DNA from: Candidatus Levybacteria bacterium RIFCSPHIGHO2_02_FULL_37_13
GTDB lineage: Bacteria > Patescibacteriota > Microgenomatia > Levybacterales > UBA12049
Direction: 5' to 3'
DNA: 37,281 nucleotides
NCBI GenBank assembly: GCA_001782195.1
Contig: MFNZ01000002.1
Location: forward strand, 1-37,281
Part shown: one piece after another, positions 22,080 to 29,468 of the stretch
Layout: the number at the start of each line of letters is the position of its first letter
Numbering within the stretch: position 1 is the first letter of the stretch
Made by a program: the position numbers and the translations under genes
Notes under the pieces: model-generated
Told to the model about the DNA's origin: nothing
Databases searched by the model: none
Seen by the model: the letters and a program-made list of their open reading frames with translations, nothing else

Positions 22080-24358
22080 GCAGTTTCTATTCCAAACAAA
22101 TCAAGTTTTCCGCCGCAATATTTTATTATTTTATCGCAAGCCTCTTGAAGGGATTTTTCAACTTGCTGTGGGGTAATATCATAAACTCCATCAACATTTA
22201 TGTATAAATTTTTTGTGGTAAGTTGCACAGCCGTTCTTTGGGCATCCCGATAATTAAAATCAATATTGTATCCTCCCTTTTTATCAAAATATGCAATTTC
22301 ACCATTTTTGTATTTCGTTGACTCTTTATCACCCAATAACAAAATCTCTTCCCTTTCTCTTGCAAAACGGAGAGCAGTTGGAAATTTAATAGTATCCAAA
22401 TCAAATGCTCCGATTGAAACCCTATGTTTCATAACAATCAAATTGTATGCGTCAACACATGTATTAATAGTATACAAACCTTTGTTAAGAGCAACTCTTC
22501 GAAGAAGCGCTTCAGGACTTGGTCTTCGCGAATGCCAATCAATTCCTGTTGCTTTATACAACTTCCTGTAACTTTGAACTTCCGGATATTTTCCCAATTC
22601 TTCCGTTATTAAACCCTCGAGCGACTTTAACAATTCTTTTTTTTCTTTTTCTAAATTAGAGTCTGATTTTTTAATATCAACGCCTTTAATAATAGCAATA
22701 CCAATAGAAACAGACGGAAATTTTTGTTTTAGATTTTGATCTATGGAAAAAATTTCGGGTCGAACCTTGTCATGCCGAATTAGTTTCGGCATCTCGACTG
22801 AAACGAGATCCTGAACCGAGTTCAGGATGACACGTAAATGCGCCGCTTCCTCAAACCTCTTCTGAACAAACTCTTTCTCAAGCGATAAGATCAACCATCC
22901 TGCCTTAGGACCGTGATCTTTCCCGATTAACGACAGATAAATTGCTGCAAACGCATCTTTCGATGGAAGACTTATTTCTTTTGACCATTCATATAATTTT
23001 TTTTGGAACTCTTCAGCATCCCATTTTTTTTCAAGCTCTGATGCAATTTTTTTAAGATATTCCTTTTGCGCTAAAGATAAACTTTTTGCTGTATCCGGTA
23101 GTTGTTTTTGCACCTCAAACTTTTCAGATTCTGCAGCATATTTCTCAAGCCAAATTCTTGCATATTTTACCCATTCCCCTAAGTTTTCTTTTTTTATCTC
23201 CTGCTCCATATTGGGCATTTGCACCCAATGAACAAGTTGCGAAAATCTAACGATTGGAGGCTTTTGAGGTTTATTAACTTGCGACAATTCAAATATTCGA
23301 GCTAAGTCTTCATCTTTTTTATTGTAATAAGCATCCGCTGCCTTCTGATAATCATCGAATAACTTTGGAATTGTATCGCCTGATGGATCAAAGTTAATTG
23401 CCTGATTAATTTTTGTTTTTACCATTAAAAATCGCAAAAGCTCAGGCGGTAATATTTCCAGCATCTCAGACGAAGACGAACCAAGTCCTTTGGAGGAAGA
23501 CATCTTTCTTCCGCCAACCAGGAAAAATTCGTATCCTACCGGATAAGGAACAGGATAATTAAGAACTCTTTTGCATACCAAAGATGCCAAATCATGCGAA
23601 CCGCCCCTGCTCATATGATCTTTACCAGCACCCTCAACTGTTACTCCAATTGCTTTCCATTTACACGGCCATTCAACTTTCCAAGGAAGTTTACCAACAA
23701 CTCCATCAATGCTACTAAACGGTGATATCTCTCCTTTAAATCCGCATCCTTTTGTCCACTTTACTTTCTCAATTTCGCAGACAAATGAAACTTTCTCTCC
23801 ATCCCAATCAAAAACTCGAGTTGTTGATTGTTTTCCGCATTTAGGACAAAATACCGAAAAAGGGAACCAATCGCTTGCCAATTTTCTTTTATAAAGTTCC
23901 TCATATATTCCCCTAATAACTTCTGCTTTATCCAAACATATCTTTATCAAAGGATTCATTTTACCGCTTAAATATAAATCACTCGCCCACAAAATTTCCG
24001 AATTACACCCAATTGCCGTAAAAACATCTATAAACTCCTGAGCATAATAATCTGCGTAGGATTTAAAACCTTCAACCGGTGATGGGACTTTGTAAAGAGG
24101 CATTCCTAAATACTTTTCGAATTTTTCGCGTGAGAGATATACAGGCAAAGCGTCCATTGGATCATGATTGTCAAAAATATAAGTATATTTTGCTTTAACA
24201 CCTTTTGATAACAATGCTTTGTACACCAAATCATGAATTACAACCCCACGCAAAGCGCCAACGTGAATTCTTCCGGATGGAGTTTTCATGTCATCTACCC
24301 ACTCAAGAGGTAATTTTCTTTTTTTTAAATCCTCAGCAACCTTATCCGCCCAAAACAT
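22076..24358 (-). CDS. lysS: Class I lysyl-tRNA synthetase fused to a B3/4 domain
   Basis: 760 residues from the ATG at 24358; an ATG 15 bases upstream (24373) overlaps the TATAAT box, so the inner start is preferred. Residues 1-509 are a class I LysRS, the archaeal/spirochete type: PSGRIHVGALRG (HIGH motif), a FCPKCGKQ zinc site, EGAGKDHMSRGGSHD and GGRKMSSSKG (KMSKS motif). Residues about 531-760 are a B3/B4 domain as in the PheRS beta subunit and in stand-alone COG3382 proteins: PSVSIGIAIIKGV, YRKLYKATGIDWHSRRPSPEALLRR, YTINTCVDAYNLI and the late IDFNYRDAQRTAV segment. Residues 510-530 are exactly a 63 bp palindromic element read in frame. The B3/4 part may help tRNA binding or editing; that is inference. 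Confidence 0.92.
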   Translation of the reverse strand: MFWADKVAEDLKKRKLPLEWVDDMKTPSGRIHVGALRGVVIHDLVYKALLSKGVKAKYTYIFDNHDPMDALPVYLSREKFEKYLGMPLYKVPSPVEGFKSYADYYAQEFIDVFTAIGCNSEILWASDLYLSGKMNPLIKICLDKAEVIRGIYEELYKRKLASDWFPFSVFCPKCGKQSTTRVFDWDGEKVSFVCEIEKVKWTKGCGFKGEISPFSSIDGVVGKLPWKVEWPCKWKAIGVTVEGAGKDHMSRGGSHDLASLVCKRVLNYPVPYPVGYEFFLVGGRKMSSSKGLGSSSSEMLEILPPELLRFLMVKTKINQAINFDPSGDTIPKLFDDYQKAADAYYNKKDEDLARIFELSQVNKPQKPPIVRFSQLVHWVQMPNMEQEIKKENLGEWVKYARIWLEKYAAESEKFEVQKQLPDTAKSLSLAQKEYLKKIASELEKKWDAEEFQKKLYEWSKEISLPSKDAFAAIYLSLIGKDHGPKAGWLILSLEKEFVQKRFEEAAHLRVILNSVQDLVSVEMPKLIRHDKVRPEIFSIDQNLKQKFPSVSIGIAIIKGVDIKKSDSNLEKEKKELLKSLEGLITEELGKYPEVQSYRKLYKATGIDWHSRRPSPEALLRRVALNKGLYTINTCVDAYNLIVMKHRVSIGAFDLDTIKFPTALRFAREREEILLLGDKESTKYKNGEIAYFDKKGGYNIDFNYRDAQRTAVQLTTKNLYINVDGVYDITPQQVEKSLQEACDKIIKYCGGKLDLFGIETA
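22769..22831. repeat. Palindromic element copy 2, in frame within lysS
   Basis: 63 bp from GTCAT to ATGAC, nearly the same as copies at 1241 and 27755. In the lysS frame it spans exactly 21 codons (VILNSVQDLV then SVEMPKLIRHD) and adds no stop. It sits between the last LysRS helix (KRFEEAAHLR) and the start of the B3/4 domain. Confidence 0.92.
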
Positions 24359-24364
24359 AGTTGT

Positions 24365-24370
24365 ATTATA
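24365..24370 (-). promoter_or_regulatory. -10 box for lysS
   Basis: Minus-strand TATAAT ends six bases before the ATG at 24358 and is itself within the longer open frame. No Shine-Dalgarno is present. This placement is why the start at 24358 is chosen. Confidence 0.6.
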
Positions 24371-24393
24371 CATGATTTAATATTTTAAAAACT

Positions 24394-25383
24394 TTAAGAA
24401 GCAGTAATTCTTGTACCTTCGCAAATACGATTGAAGGTATTTTTGACACAAAGAACAATACCTGTACCAAAAAGGGGTTCTAATGTTTTCCCATACAAAA
24501 CTTTGTTTCTATTTTTAGCCATAGCATCTGCTTCTTTATATGTCATTTTATCTATAAATTTTGCGTCAGGATTTTTATTGGGATCGTCTGTAAATACACC
24601 ATCTACATCTGTCCATATCCACACTTCTTTTGCATCCAAAGCCCAGCCAAGAATGGACGCTGTATAATCAGATCCTCCTCGTCCTAAAGTCGTAATCCTT
24701 CCATCTCTGGTCGCTCCTATAAAACCAGTAACAATCGGTATTACTCCTTTTTTAAGCATTGGGTTTATACGATAAGTCGCTTTTATCTTCGTTTGTTCAA
24801 AATCGGGTCTTGCCTCTCCAAAATTATCATCTGTTTCGATGATATCAAATGCATCAACTACTACTGATTGTAGTCTTTCCTGCTGGCATTTTGCCTCTAG
24901 AATCCTCGCACTCATGCGTTCACCATAAGAAAGAATTCTATCTCTGGCTTCTCCGCTTACAGTTATATTGCCTGATGCAGAACTGACATCATTTCTGAGC
25001 CCAATAAATAAATCACGCAATTTTTCTTGCAAACCTTTTTTCTGAATCATAGAAAGTCCTATTTCGTTGCTTGCAATCATATGTTTATCAAAAATTGCCC
25101 TAAGGTCTTTATTGATACTGGTTGTATCGGATTTTTTTATACCATCAACTACCGAAACTAAAAGGTTTGTAACGCCACTCATCGCTGAAGGAACAACGAC
25201 TAACGATTTTCCATCCCTATAATGCCCAGAAACAATATCTGCAACAATCGTTATCTCTTTTGCTCCACCCATTGATGTTCCTCCAAATTTCATGACATAT
25301 AAAGGACTACGTCTTTCCTTCTCTAAAGACGAATTTATATCCAAATAATGAGTACTAAGATTTTCTCCCTCGATGTTTATCAT
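24394..25383 (-). CDS. Aspartate kinase, catalytic domain only
   Basis: 329 residues from the ATG at 25383, which has GGGAG eight bases upstream; an open TTG start 18 bases earlier covers that site. The amino acid kinase fold is clear: MKFGGTSMGGAKEI, VVVPSAMSGVTNLLVSVVD, SGEARDRILSYGERMSARI, TGFIGATRDGRITTLGRGGS and VWIWTDVDGVFTDDPNKNPD. It phosphorylates aspartate, the first step to lysine, threonine and methionine. The regulatory ACT domains found in most aspartate kinases are absent, so feedback by amino acids would need another route; the leader with two hairpins and a short ORF may supply it. No other gene of the pathway is in view. Confidence 0.92.
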   Translation of the reverse strand: MINIEGENLSTHYLDINSSLEKERRSPLYVMKFGGTSMGGAKEITIVADIVSGHYRDGKSLVVVPSAMSGVTNLLVSVVDGIKKSDTTSINKDLRAIFDKHMIASNEIGLSMIQKKGLQEKLRDLFIGLRNDVSSASGNITVSGEARDRILSYGERMSARILEAKCQQERLQSVVVDAFDIIETDDNFGEARPDFEQTKIKATYRINPMLKKGVIPIVTGFIGATRDGRITTLGRGGSDYTASILGWALDAKEVWIWTDVDGVFTDDPNKNPDAKFIDKMTYKEADAMAKNRNKVLYGKTLEPLFGTGIVLCVKNTFNRICEGTRITAS

Positions 25384-25402
25384 ATTTATCTCCCAAACCA
25401 AT

Positions 25403-25425
25403 AAAAAAACCCCTCATCTGAGGGG
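25403..25425 (-). terminator. Intrinsic terminator in the aspartate kinase leader
   Basis: CCCCTCA (25410-25416) and TGAGGGG (25419-25425) form a tight hairpin followed on the minus strand by seven T (25409-25403). It ends 19 bases before the start codon, so it would cut off the aspartate kinase message. T-rich sequence on the other side makes it usable in both directions. Confidence 0.85.
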
Positions 25426-25452
25426 CTATATTTTTGCTGATTTTAATTTATT

Positions 25453-25536
25453 TTATGCGTTAAAACCAAGACAAAAACCCCTCATAAAGGGTTGCTTCTT
25501 GGTTCTCTTTAATAAAGAAACAATTTGTATATTCAT
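25453..25536 (-). CDS. Possible 27-residue leader peptide before aspartate kinase
   Basis: An ATG at 25536 about 17 bases after a strong -10 box opens 27 codons: MNIQIVSLLKRTKKQPFM then RGFCLGFNA. It is rich in Lys and also has Thr and Met, the end products of the aspartate pathway, and its second half lies across the first hairpin. The ribosome site is weak (GTAAG). Leader-peptide attenuation is a natural reading but unproven. Confidence 0.45.
   Translation of the reverse strand: MNIQIVSLLKRTKKQPFMRGFCLGFNA
25464..25504 (-). promoter_or_regulatory. Nested hairpin in the aspartate kinase leader
   Basis: Outer arms 25464-25471 and 25497-25504 pair perfectly over 8 bp (AACCAAGA/TCTTGGTT), and inner arms AACCC (25476-25480) and GGGTT (25489-25493) pair inside. 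On the minus strand GAGGGGTTTTTGTCTTGG of this element resembles the GAGGGGTTTTTTTATTGG of the following terminator, suggesting the two arose by duplication. Confidence 0.6.
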
Positions 25537-25552
25537 AAAAAACTTACGTACA

Positions 25553-25561
25553 ATTATAGCA
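25553..25561 (-). promoter_or_regulatory. Extended -10 promoter for aspartate kinase
   Basis: Minus-strand TGCTATAAT is a perfect extended -10 box, seven bases after the murB stop. A TTGTTT 15 bases upstream, inside murB, could be the -35. The start point would lie about 160 bases before the aspartate kinase ATG, so the leader is long. Confidence 0.65.
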
Positions 25562-25568
25562 CATACTG

Positions 25569-26534
25569 TCAAGAAACAATCTCTACTTCAAGCTCCGGAG
25601 AAAAGCCGAAGGTTTGGAAGAATTTTTCTTTTATTTTTTCTATTATCGAGATAACATCAGCAAACTTTGCGCCATCAACATTTACAATATAGTTTGCATG
25701 TTTTTTTGAAACTTCTGCCCCTCCAATCCTAAAACCCGCAAAACCAAGTCTTCGTATCACATATCCCATTGATGCTTTATTATGCCATTTTTCCTTAACT
25801 AGCTCCGACATATCCTCCCAAATACTGAGCATCTTATCAACTTCCTCTTTTTTTGTTATATTTTTAAAAACAGATCCACACGAAGGAAAACCACTGGGAT
25901 GATTTTTATTTCTATACGCAATTTTTGCAAAGTATGTTTCTTTTGCTTTTTCAAGCTCCTCTTTTGACGCTTTTTGTAATTGAAACGTCACAGAAACTAC
26001 CAATATATCTTTACTTCGTTTAATAAAACTATCACGATACCCAAACTCCAATTGCTCCCTTGTTAACTCTTCCAGCGAATATCCTTCGTCTAACAATTTA
26101 ACAATTTCAACAGTATTAACAACATCTTTTATTTCTCCACCAAATGCTCCAACATTACCCCGAACAGCACCGCCAACTGTACTTGGCAAACCTCCTGCCC
26201 ATTCAAGCCCAACTAAGTTATTTTCAAAAGAAAACTTTATTACATCATCCAATAATTCTGATGCAAATGCTTCAATTAAATTTTCTCCAATAAGTTTTAT
26301 CCCCGAAGATTCTCCTTTGGAGAAACACAAAATCGCTCCATCAAAAAAATTTTCGCTCATCAAAAGATTTGAACCAAGACCAACCGGAAGTATTTTTTGG
26401 ATCTTATTTTTTTTAACAAAATCCAAAGCCCCTAAAAGATCTTCTTTATTTTCGATTTTTAAAACGTACCGCGCGATTCCGCCAATTTTGTAATAGAGAA
26501 TTTTCGAAAGAGGATAGTTTTTATAAACAATCAT
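25569..26534 (-). CDS. murB: UDP-N-acetylenolpyruvoylglucosamine reductase
   Basis: 321 residues. FAD-binding signatures KIGGIARYVLKI and LPVGLGSNLLMSE open the protein; GLEWAGGLPSTVGGAVRGNVGAFG is the central conserved segment; EFGYRDSFIKR, FPSCGSVFKN (catalytic Ser) and IRRLGFAGFRIGGAEVSKKHANYIVN close it. MurB reduces the enolpyruvyl sugar to UDP-MurNAc with NADPH, so a normal peptidoglycan precursor is made. Its promoter overlaps the stop of kbl. Confidence 0.97.
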   Translation of the reverse strand: MIVYKNYPLSKILYYKIGGIARYVLKIENKEDLLGALDFVKKNKIQKILPVGLGSNLLMSENFFDGAILCFSKGESSGIKLIGENLIEAFASELLDDVIKFSFENNLVGLEWAGGLPSTVGGAVRGNVGAFGGEIKDVVNTVEIVKLLDEGYSLEELTREQLEFGYRDSFIKRSKDILVVSVTFQLQKASKEELEKAKETYFAKIAYRNKNHPSGFPSCGSVFKNITKKEEVDKMLSIWEDMSELVKEKWHNKASMGYVIRRLGFAGFRIGGAEVSKKHANYIVNVDGAKFADVISIIEKIKEKFFQTFGFSPELEVEIVS

Positions 26535-26540
26535 GAGGGA

Positions 26541-26549
26541 ATTATAGCA
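26541..26549 (-). promoter_or_regulatory. Extended -10 promoter for murB
   Basis: Minus-strand TGCTATAAT ends six bases before the murB ATG and overlaps the kbl stop codon. No Shine-Dalgarno is present in the six-base gap apart from none-pairing TCCCTC, so this is one of the clearest leaderless candidates. Confidence 0.7.
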
Positions 26550-27741
26550 CTTTTAGCTCTTTTGCGACTTTCCTGAAGGCTTTAATTCCAAAATCCAAAT
26601 CTTTCCTTGAATGAGAGGCAGATGGAATTACTCTAATTCTTGCCTTTCCTTTTGCTACCATTGGAAATACAATTGGTGTTGCAAAAACGCCTTCTTCAAA
26701 AAGTTTTGCGCTAAACTTTTTTGCTATTTCTTCATCCCCAAGCATTACCGGCGTAATCGGAGTCTTTGAATATCCAGTATCAAAACCTAATTTTTTGAAT
26801 TCTGATTTTATATAGTTGACATTATCCCACAATTTCTTAACAACAGCATCCGATTCCTGAAGAATCCTGACTGCTTCCAAAGCTGCTGCCGCATCCGGAA
26901 TAGTCAGTGCTATAGAAAAAAGCCTTTGTCTTGCTTTTTGATTAAAAAAATCAATTAACGTTTTTCTTCCCGAAATAAATCCTCCTATGACAGAAAATGC
27001 CTTTGAAAGACTCCCGATTTCAATATCTACTTTACCCAAAAGGCCAAAATGATCCACAATTCCCCGTCCGCCCTTACCCATTACGCCCTCGCCATGCGCA
27101 TCATCAACCATCGTTAATGCTCCGTATTTTTTTGCTAACCTAACAATCTCAGGAAGAGGCGCCAAATCCCCATCCATTGAAAATACCCCATCTGTAACTA
27201 TCAAAACAACTGGTAACTCTCCGTTTGACTTTGGAGCTTGAGAAAGTCTGCCTGCTTGTTTCAACTGTTCTTCCAGGCTTTTTGAATCTGCGTGTTTATA
27301 AATAAATTTATTTTTAACCTGAGAAAGTTTTATCGCGTCAATAATTGATGCATGATTCAGCTCATCAGAAATTACAATATCTTCTTTGCCGATGATTGTC
27401 TGAATGGCCGCGCAATTAGCCATATAAGCGCTTGAAAAAACCACCGAAGCTTCTGTTCCCTTAAATTCTGCGATTGCTTTTTCAAGCTCAAGGTGAAGTA
27501 CGTGTGTTCCGGCAAGCGTTCTATATCCGGTTCCAATGCCATATTTGTCAACCGCAACCTTTACTGCTTTTTTGAGCCGCTCATCAACTGCAAATCCTAA
27601 ATAATGGCTGGAGCAAAAATTAAGCTGCTTTTTACCATTGATAGTAAGATATGCTCCTTGCCCGGATTCAATGGTCTTAGGAATCGCACCCAATTTCACA
27701 ACGTCTTCTAATTTTTTATAGAAATTATCGATTCTGCTCAT
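26542..27741 (-). CDS. kbl: Glycine C-acetyltransferase (2-amino-3-ketobutyrate CoA ligase)
   Basis: 399 residues from the ATG at 27741 ([15 protein letters not shown]); the frame runs on to an ATG at 27759 inside a palindromic element, which is not likely used. It is an alpha-oxoamine synthase with [74 protein letters not shown] and the Schiff-base Lys in [13 protein letters not shown]. Biotin or haem synthases share this fold, but the tdh gene upstream favours Kbl, which cleaves 2-amino-3-ketobutyrate with CoA into glycine and acetyl-CoA. Confidence 0.9.
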   Translation of the reverse strand: MSRIDNFYKKLEDVVKLGAIPKTIESGQGAYLTINGKKQLNFCSSHYLGFAVDERLKKAVKVAVDKYGIGTGYRTLAGTHVLHLELEKAIAEFKGTEASVVFSSAYMANCAAIQTIIGKEDIVISDELNHASIIDAIKLSQVKNKFIYKHADSKSLEEQLKQAGRLSQAPKSNGELPVVLIVTDGVFSMDGDLAPLPEIVRLAKKYGALTMVDDAHGEGVMGKGGRGIVDHFGLLGKVDIEIGSLSKAFSVIGGFISGRKTLIDFFNQKARQRLFSIALTIPDAAAALEAVRILQESDAVVKKLWDNVNYIKSEFKKLGFDTGYSKTPITPVMLGDEEIAKKFSAKLFEEGVFATPIVFPMVAKGKARIRVIPSASHSRKDLDFGIKAFRKVAKELKVL

Positions 27742-27754
27742 ATACTTACACACT

Positions 27755-27817
27755 GTCATACCGAATTTATTTCGGCATCTCGAACGGAACGAGATCCTGA
27801 AACAAGTTCAGGATGAC
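27755..27817. repeat. Palindromic element copy 3, between tdh and kbl
   Basis: 63 bp from GTCAT to ATGAC with two internal hairpins (CCGAA/TTCGG and CTGAA/TTCAG). It occupies most of the 87 bp spacer and would be transcribed as a strong structure between the two genes. Confidence 0.92.
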
Positions 27818-27828
27818 AAATGATATAG

Positions 27829-28854
27829 TTACGGGGTCAAAACTACTTTACCACATTCTCCTGATTTCATCACTTTCATTGCTTTCTCGAACTCTGAGAG
27901 CTTAAATCTGTGAGTAATGATTTTTCGCAAGTCCACTTTTCCGGAAACCAGTAATTTTGTTGTGTCCTTCCATGTTTCCCAAATCATTCTGCCGAATACA
28001 GATTCTATAGACAATTCTTTATTAATCATATATTTTCCCCAATCGATATTTATATTCTCCTTAGGAATTCCAAATGCAATAATTTTTCCCGCAATTCTTG
28101 CCGCATCAAGTCCAATCTGAATTCCGAGTCTATTTCCGCTCATTTCCAAAACTACGTCAAATGTTCCATACTCCTTTTTATCAAGCTTATCTGTTACGCG
28201 ATCAAATCCGATTTTCATAGCAAGTTTTCTTCTGAATTCCCTCCTGTTTACCCCAACTACTTCTTTTGCCCCATATGCTTTTGCTACCATTCCGGCACAA
28301 AGCCCTGTAGGACCAAGCCCCATAATTAAAACTTTCTTGCCTTTTACATTTGCCTTAGTTACTACATTAACAGCATTACCTAAAGGTTCCTGAACACTCA
28401 TTGCTTCAACCGGAATTTTTGGATCATTTTTCCAAGTGGTTCTTAAAGGAATTGTCGCGTATTCCGCAAAAGCGCCATTCCTTCCTATTCCAAAAAGCTT
28501 CATATTTTCGCAAATATGATAATTTTTAATTTCGCACTGATAGCAATTAAGGCAGAAAATGTGCGTTTCCGATGAAACCAGATCGCCAATTTTAATATTG
28601 GTTTTAGATTTTGTATTAATTTCAACAACTTTTCCAACCATTTCATGTCCTATTATCTGCGGAGGCTTTATGTGCCCGGCAGCCCAAGGAGTCCAATCAT
28701 AAATACTAATATCGGTGCCACATATTGAGGAATGAACCACTTTAACCAAAACTTCGTCTTTTTGGGGCTTTGGAATCGGGACCTGTTTAAATGAAACTCC
28801 CGGAGCAGCTTTTTCTTTTAATACGGCACGCATTTTAGTTTGTTTTATGCTCAT
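27829..28854 (-). CDS. tdh: L-threonine 3-dehydrogenase (zinc-dependent)
   Basis: 341 residues from the ATG at 28854 (MSIKQTKMRAVLKE); a TTG 15 bases upstream and an ATG at 28833 are alternatives. A medium-chain dehydrogenase of the Tdh type: catalytic zinc ligands in SSICGTDISIYDW and IIGHEMVGKVVE, structural zinc cysteines CLNCYQCEIKNYHIC, and Rossmann motif VLIMGLGPTGLCAGMVAKAYGA. The segment DWTPWAAGHIKPP is characteristic of threonine dehydrogenase. It oxidises threonine to 2-amino-3-ketobutyrate, the substrate of the next gene's product. Confidence 0.92.
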   Translation of the reverse strand: MSIKQTKMRAVLKEKAAPGVSFKQVPIPKPQKDEVLVKVVHSSICGTDISIYDWTPWAAGHIKPPQIIGHEMVGKVVEINTKSKTNIKIGDLVSSETHIFCLNCYQCEIKNYHICENMKLFGIGRNGAFAEYATIPLRTTWKNDPKIPVEAMSVQEPLGNAVNVVTKANVKGKKVLIMGLGPTGLCAGMVAKAYGAKEVVGVNRREFRRKLAMKIGFDRVTDKLDKKEYGTFDVVLEMSGNRLGIQIGLDAARIAGKIIAFGIPKENINIDWGKYMINKELSIESVFGRMIWETWKDTTKLLVSGKVDLRKIITHRFKLSEFEKAMKVMKSGECGKVVLTP

Positions 28855-28897
28855 ATTATTTAGTCGCAAAAATCAGGAGAATCATTCGGATCCGAAA

Positions 28898-29362
28898 TTA
28901 TCCTATGCTAATGACCGAATAGCCAATTTTTCCGGCAGGGGCATCTACTTCGATTTTCTCTCCTACTCTTCTTCCAATTAATGCCTTGCCCAATGGTGAC
29001 TCATGAGAGATTTTTTTCTCTTTAGGATCTGCTTCCCATTCTCCAACCAACATGAATGTCTCCTCTTTACCTTTTATATTTAAGGTAACCTTTGACCCCA
29101 GCTTTACTGTGCCACTTGTTGTCTTACTATCCCTAATAAGAACCGCTTGTTTTAATAACTCCTCAAGCTCATCCAATCTACCGTCTATAAAAGAAAGTTC
29201 CTCTCTAGCCGCAACATACTCTGCATTCTCAGATAAATCTCCCTGATTTCTTGCCTGAGAAACCCGGCCTAATACCTCCGGACGCCTGACTTTAGATAAT
29301 TCCTCGTATTCTTTTTTAAGCTCTGATATACCTTCTTTTGTTAAAAAAATCTTTTTATCCAT
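28898..29362 (-). CDS. greA: Transcription elongation factor GreA
   Basis: 154 residues. An N-terminal coiled coil (about 1-75; KEGISELKKEYEELSKVRRP, SENAEYVAAREELSFIDGRL with the acidic tip DLSENAEY) is followed by an FKBP-like C-terminal domain ending ESPLGKALIGRRVGEKIEVDAPAGKIGYSVI. GreA rescues backtracked RNA polymerase by stimulating transcript cleavage. Its own leader contains an intrinsic terminator. Confidence 0.97.
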   Translation of the reverse strand: MDKKIFLTKEGISELKKEYEELSKVRRPEVLGRVSQARNQGDLSENAEYVAAREELSFIDGRLDELEELLKQAVLIRDSKTTSGTVKLGSKVTLNIKGKEETFMLVGEWEADPKEKKISHESPLGKALIGRRVGEKIEVDAPAGKIGYSVISIG

Positions 29363-29375
29363 ATTGTTTAAAGTA

Positions 29376-29412
29376 AAACAAAAATCCCTCCAAATTTAAA
29401 TAAGCGAGGGAT
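29376..29412 (-). terminator. Intrinsic terminator within the greA leader
   Basis: On the minus strand ATCCCTC (29412-29406) pairs with GAGGGAT (29390-29384) across a 15-base loop, followed by the T-rich TTTTGTTTT. It lies between the greA promoter and start codon, so it can prematurely end greA transcripts. Confidence 0.75.
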
Positions 29413-29433
29413 AATATCTATAAAGCCAACAAA

Positions 29434-29462
29434 AATATATAGCAAAACACCTTGTTTGTCAA
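29434..29462 (-). promoter_or_regulatory. Promoter of greA
   Basis: Minus-strand TTGACA (29462-29457), a 17-base spacer and TATATT (29439-29434): the best-matching full promoter in the window. The leader to the greA ATG is about 65 bases. Confidence 0.75.
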
Positions 29463-29468
29463 TGACCT

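Noticed and set aside
25402-25560. Lysine riboswitch before aspartate kinase
   Set aside because: The leader is too short and lacks the five-helix lysine riboswitch core; only two simple hairpins are visible.
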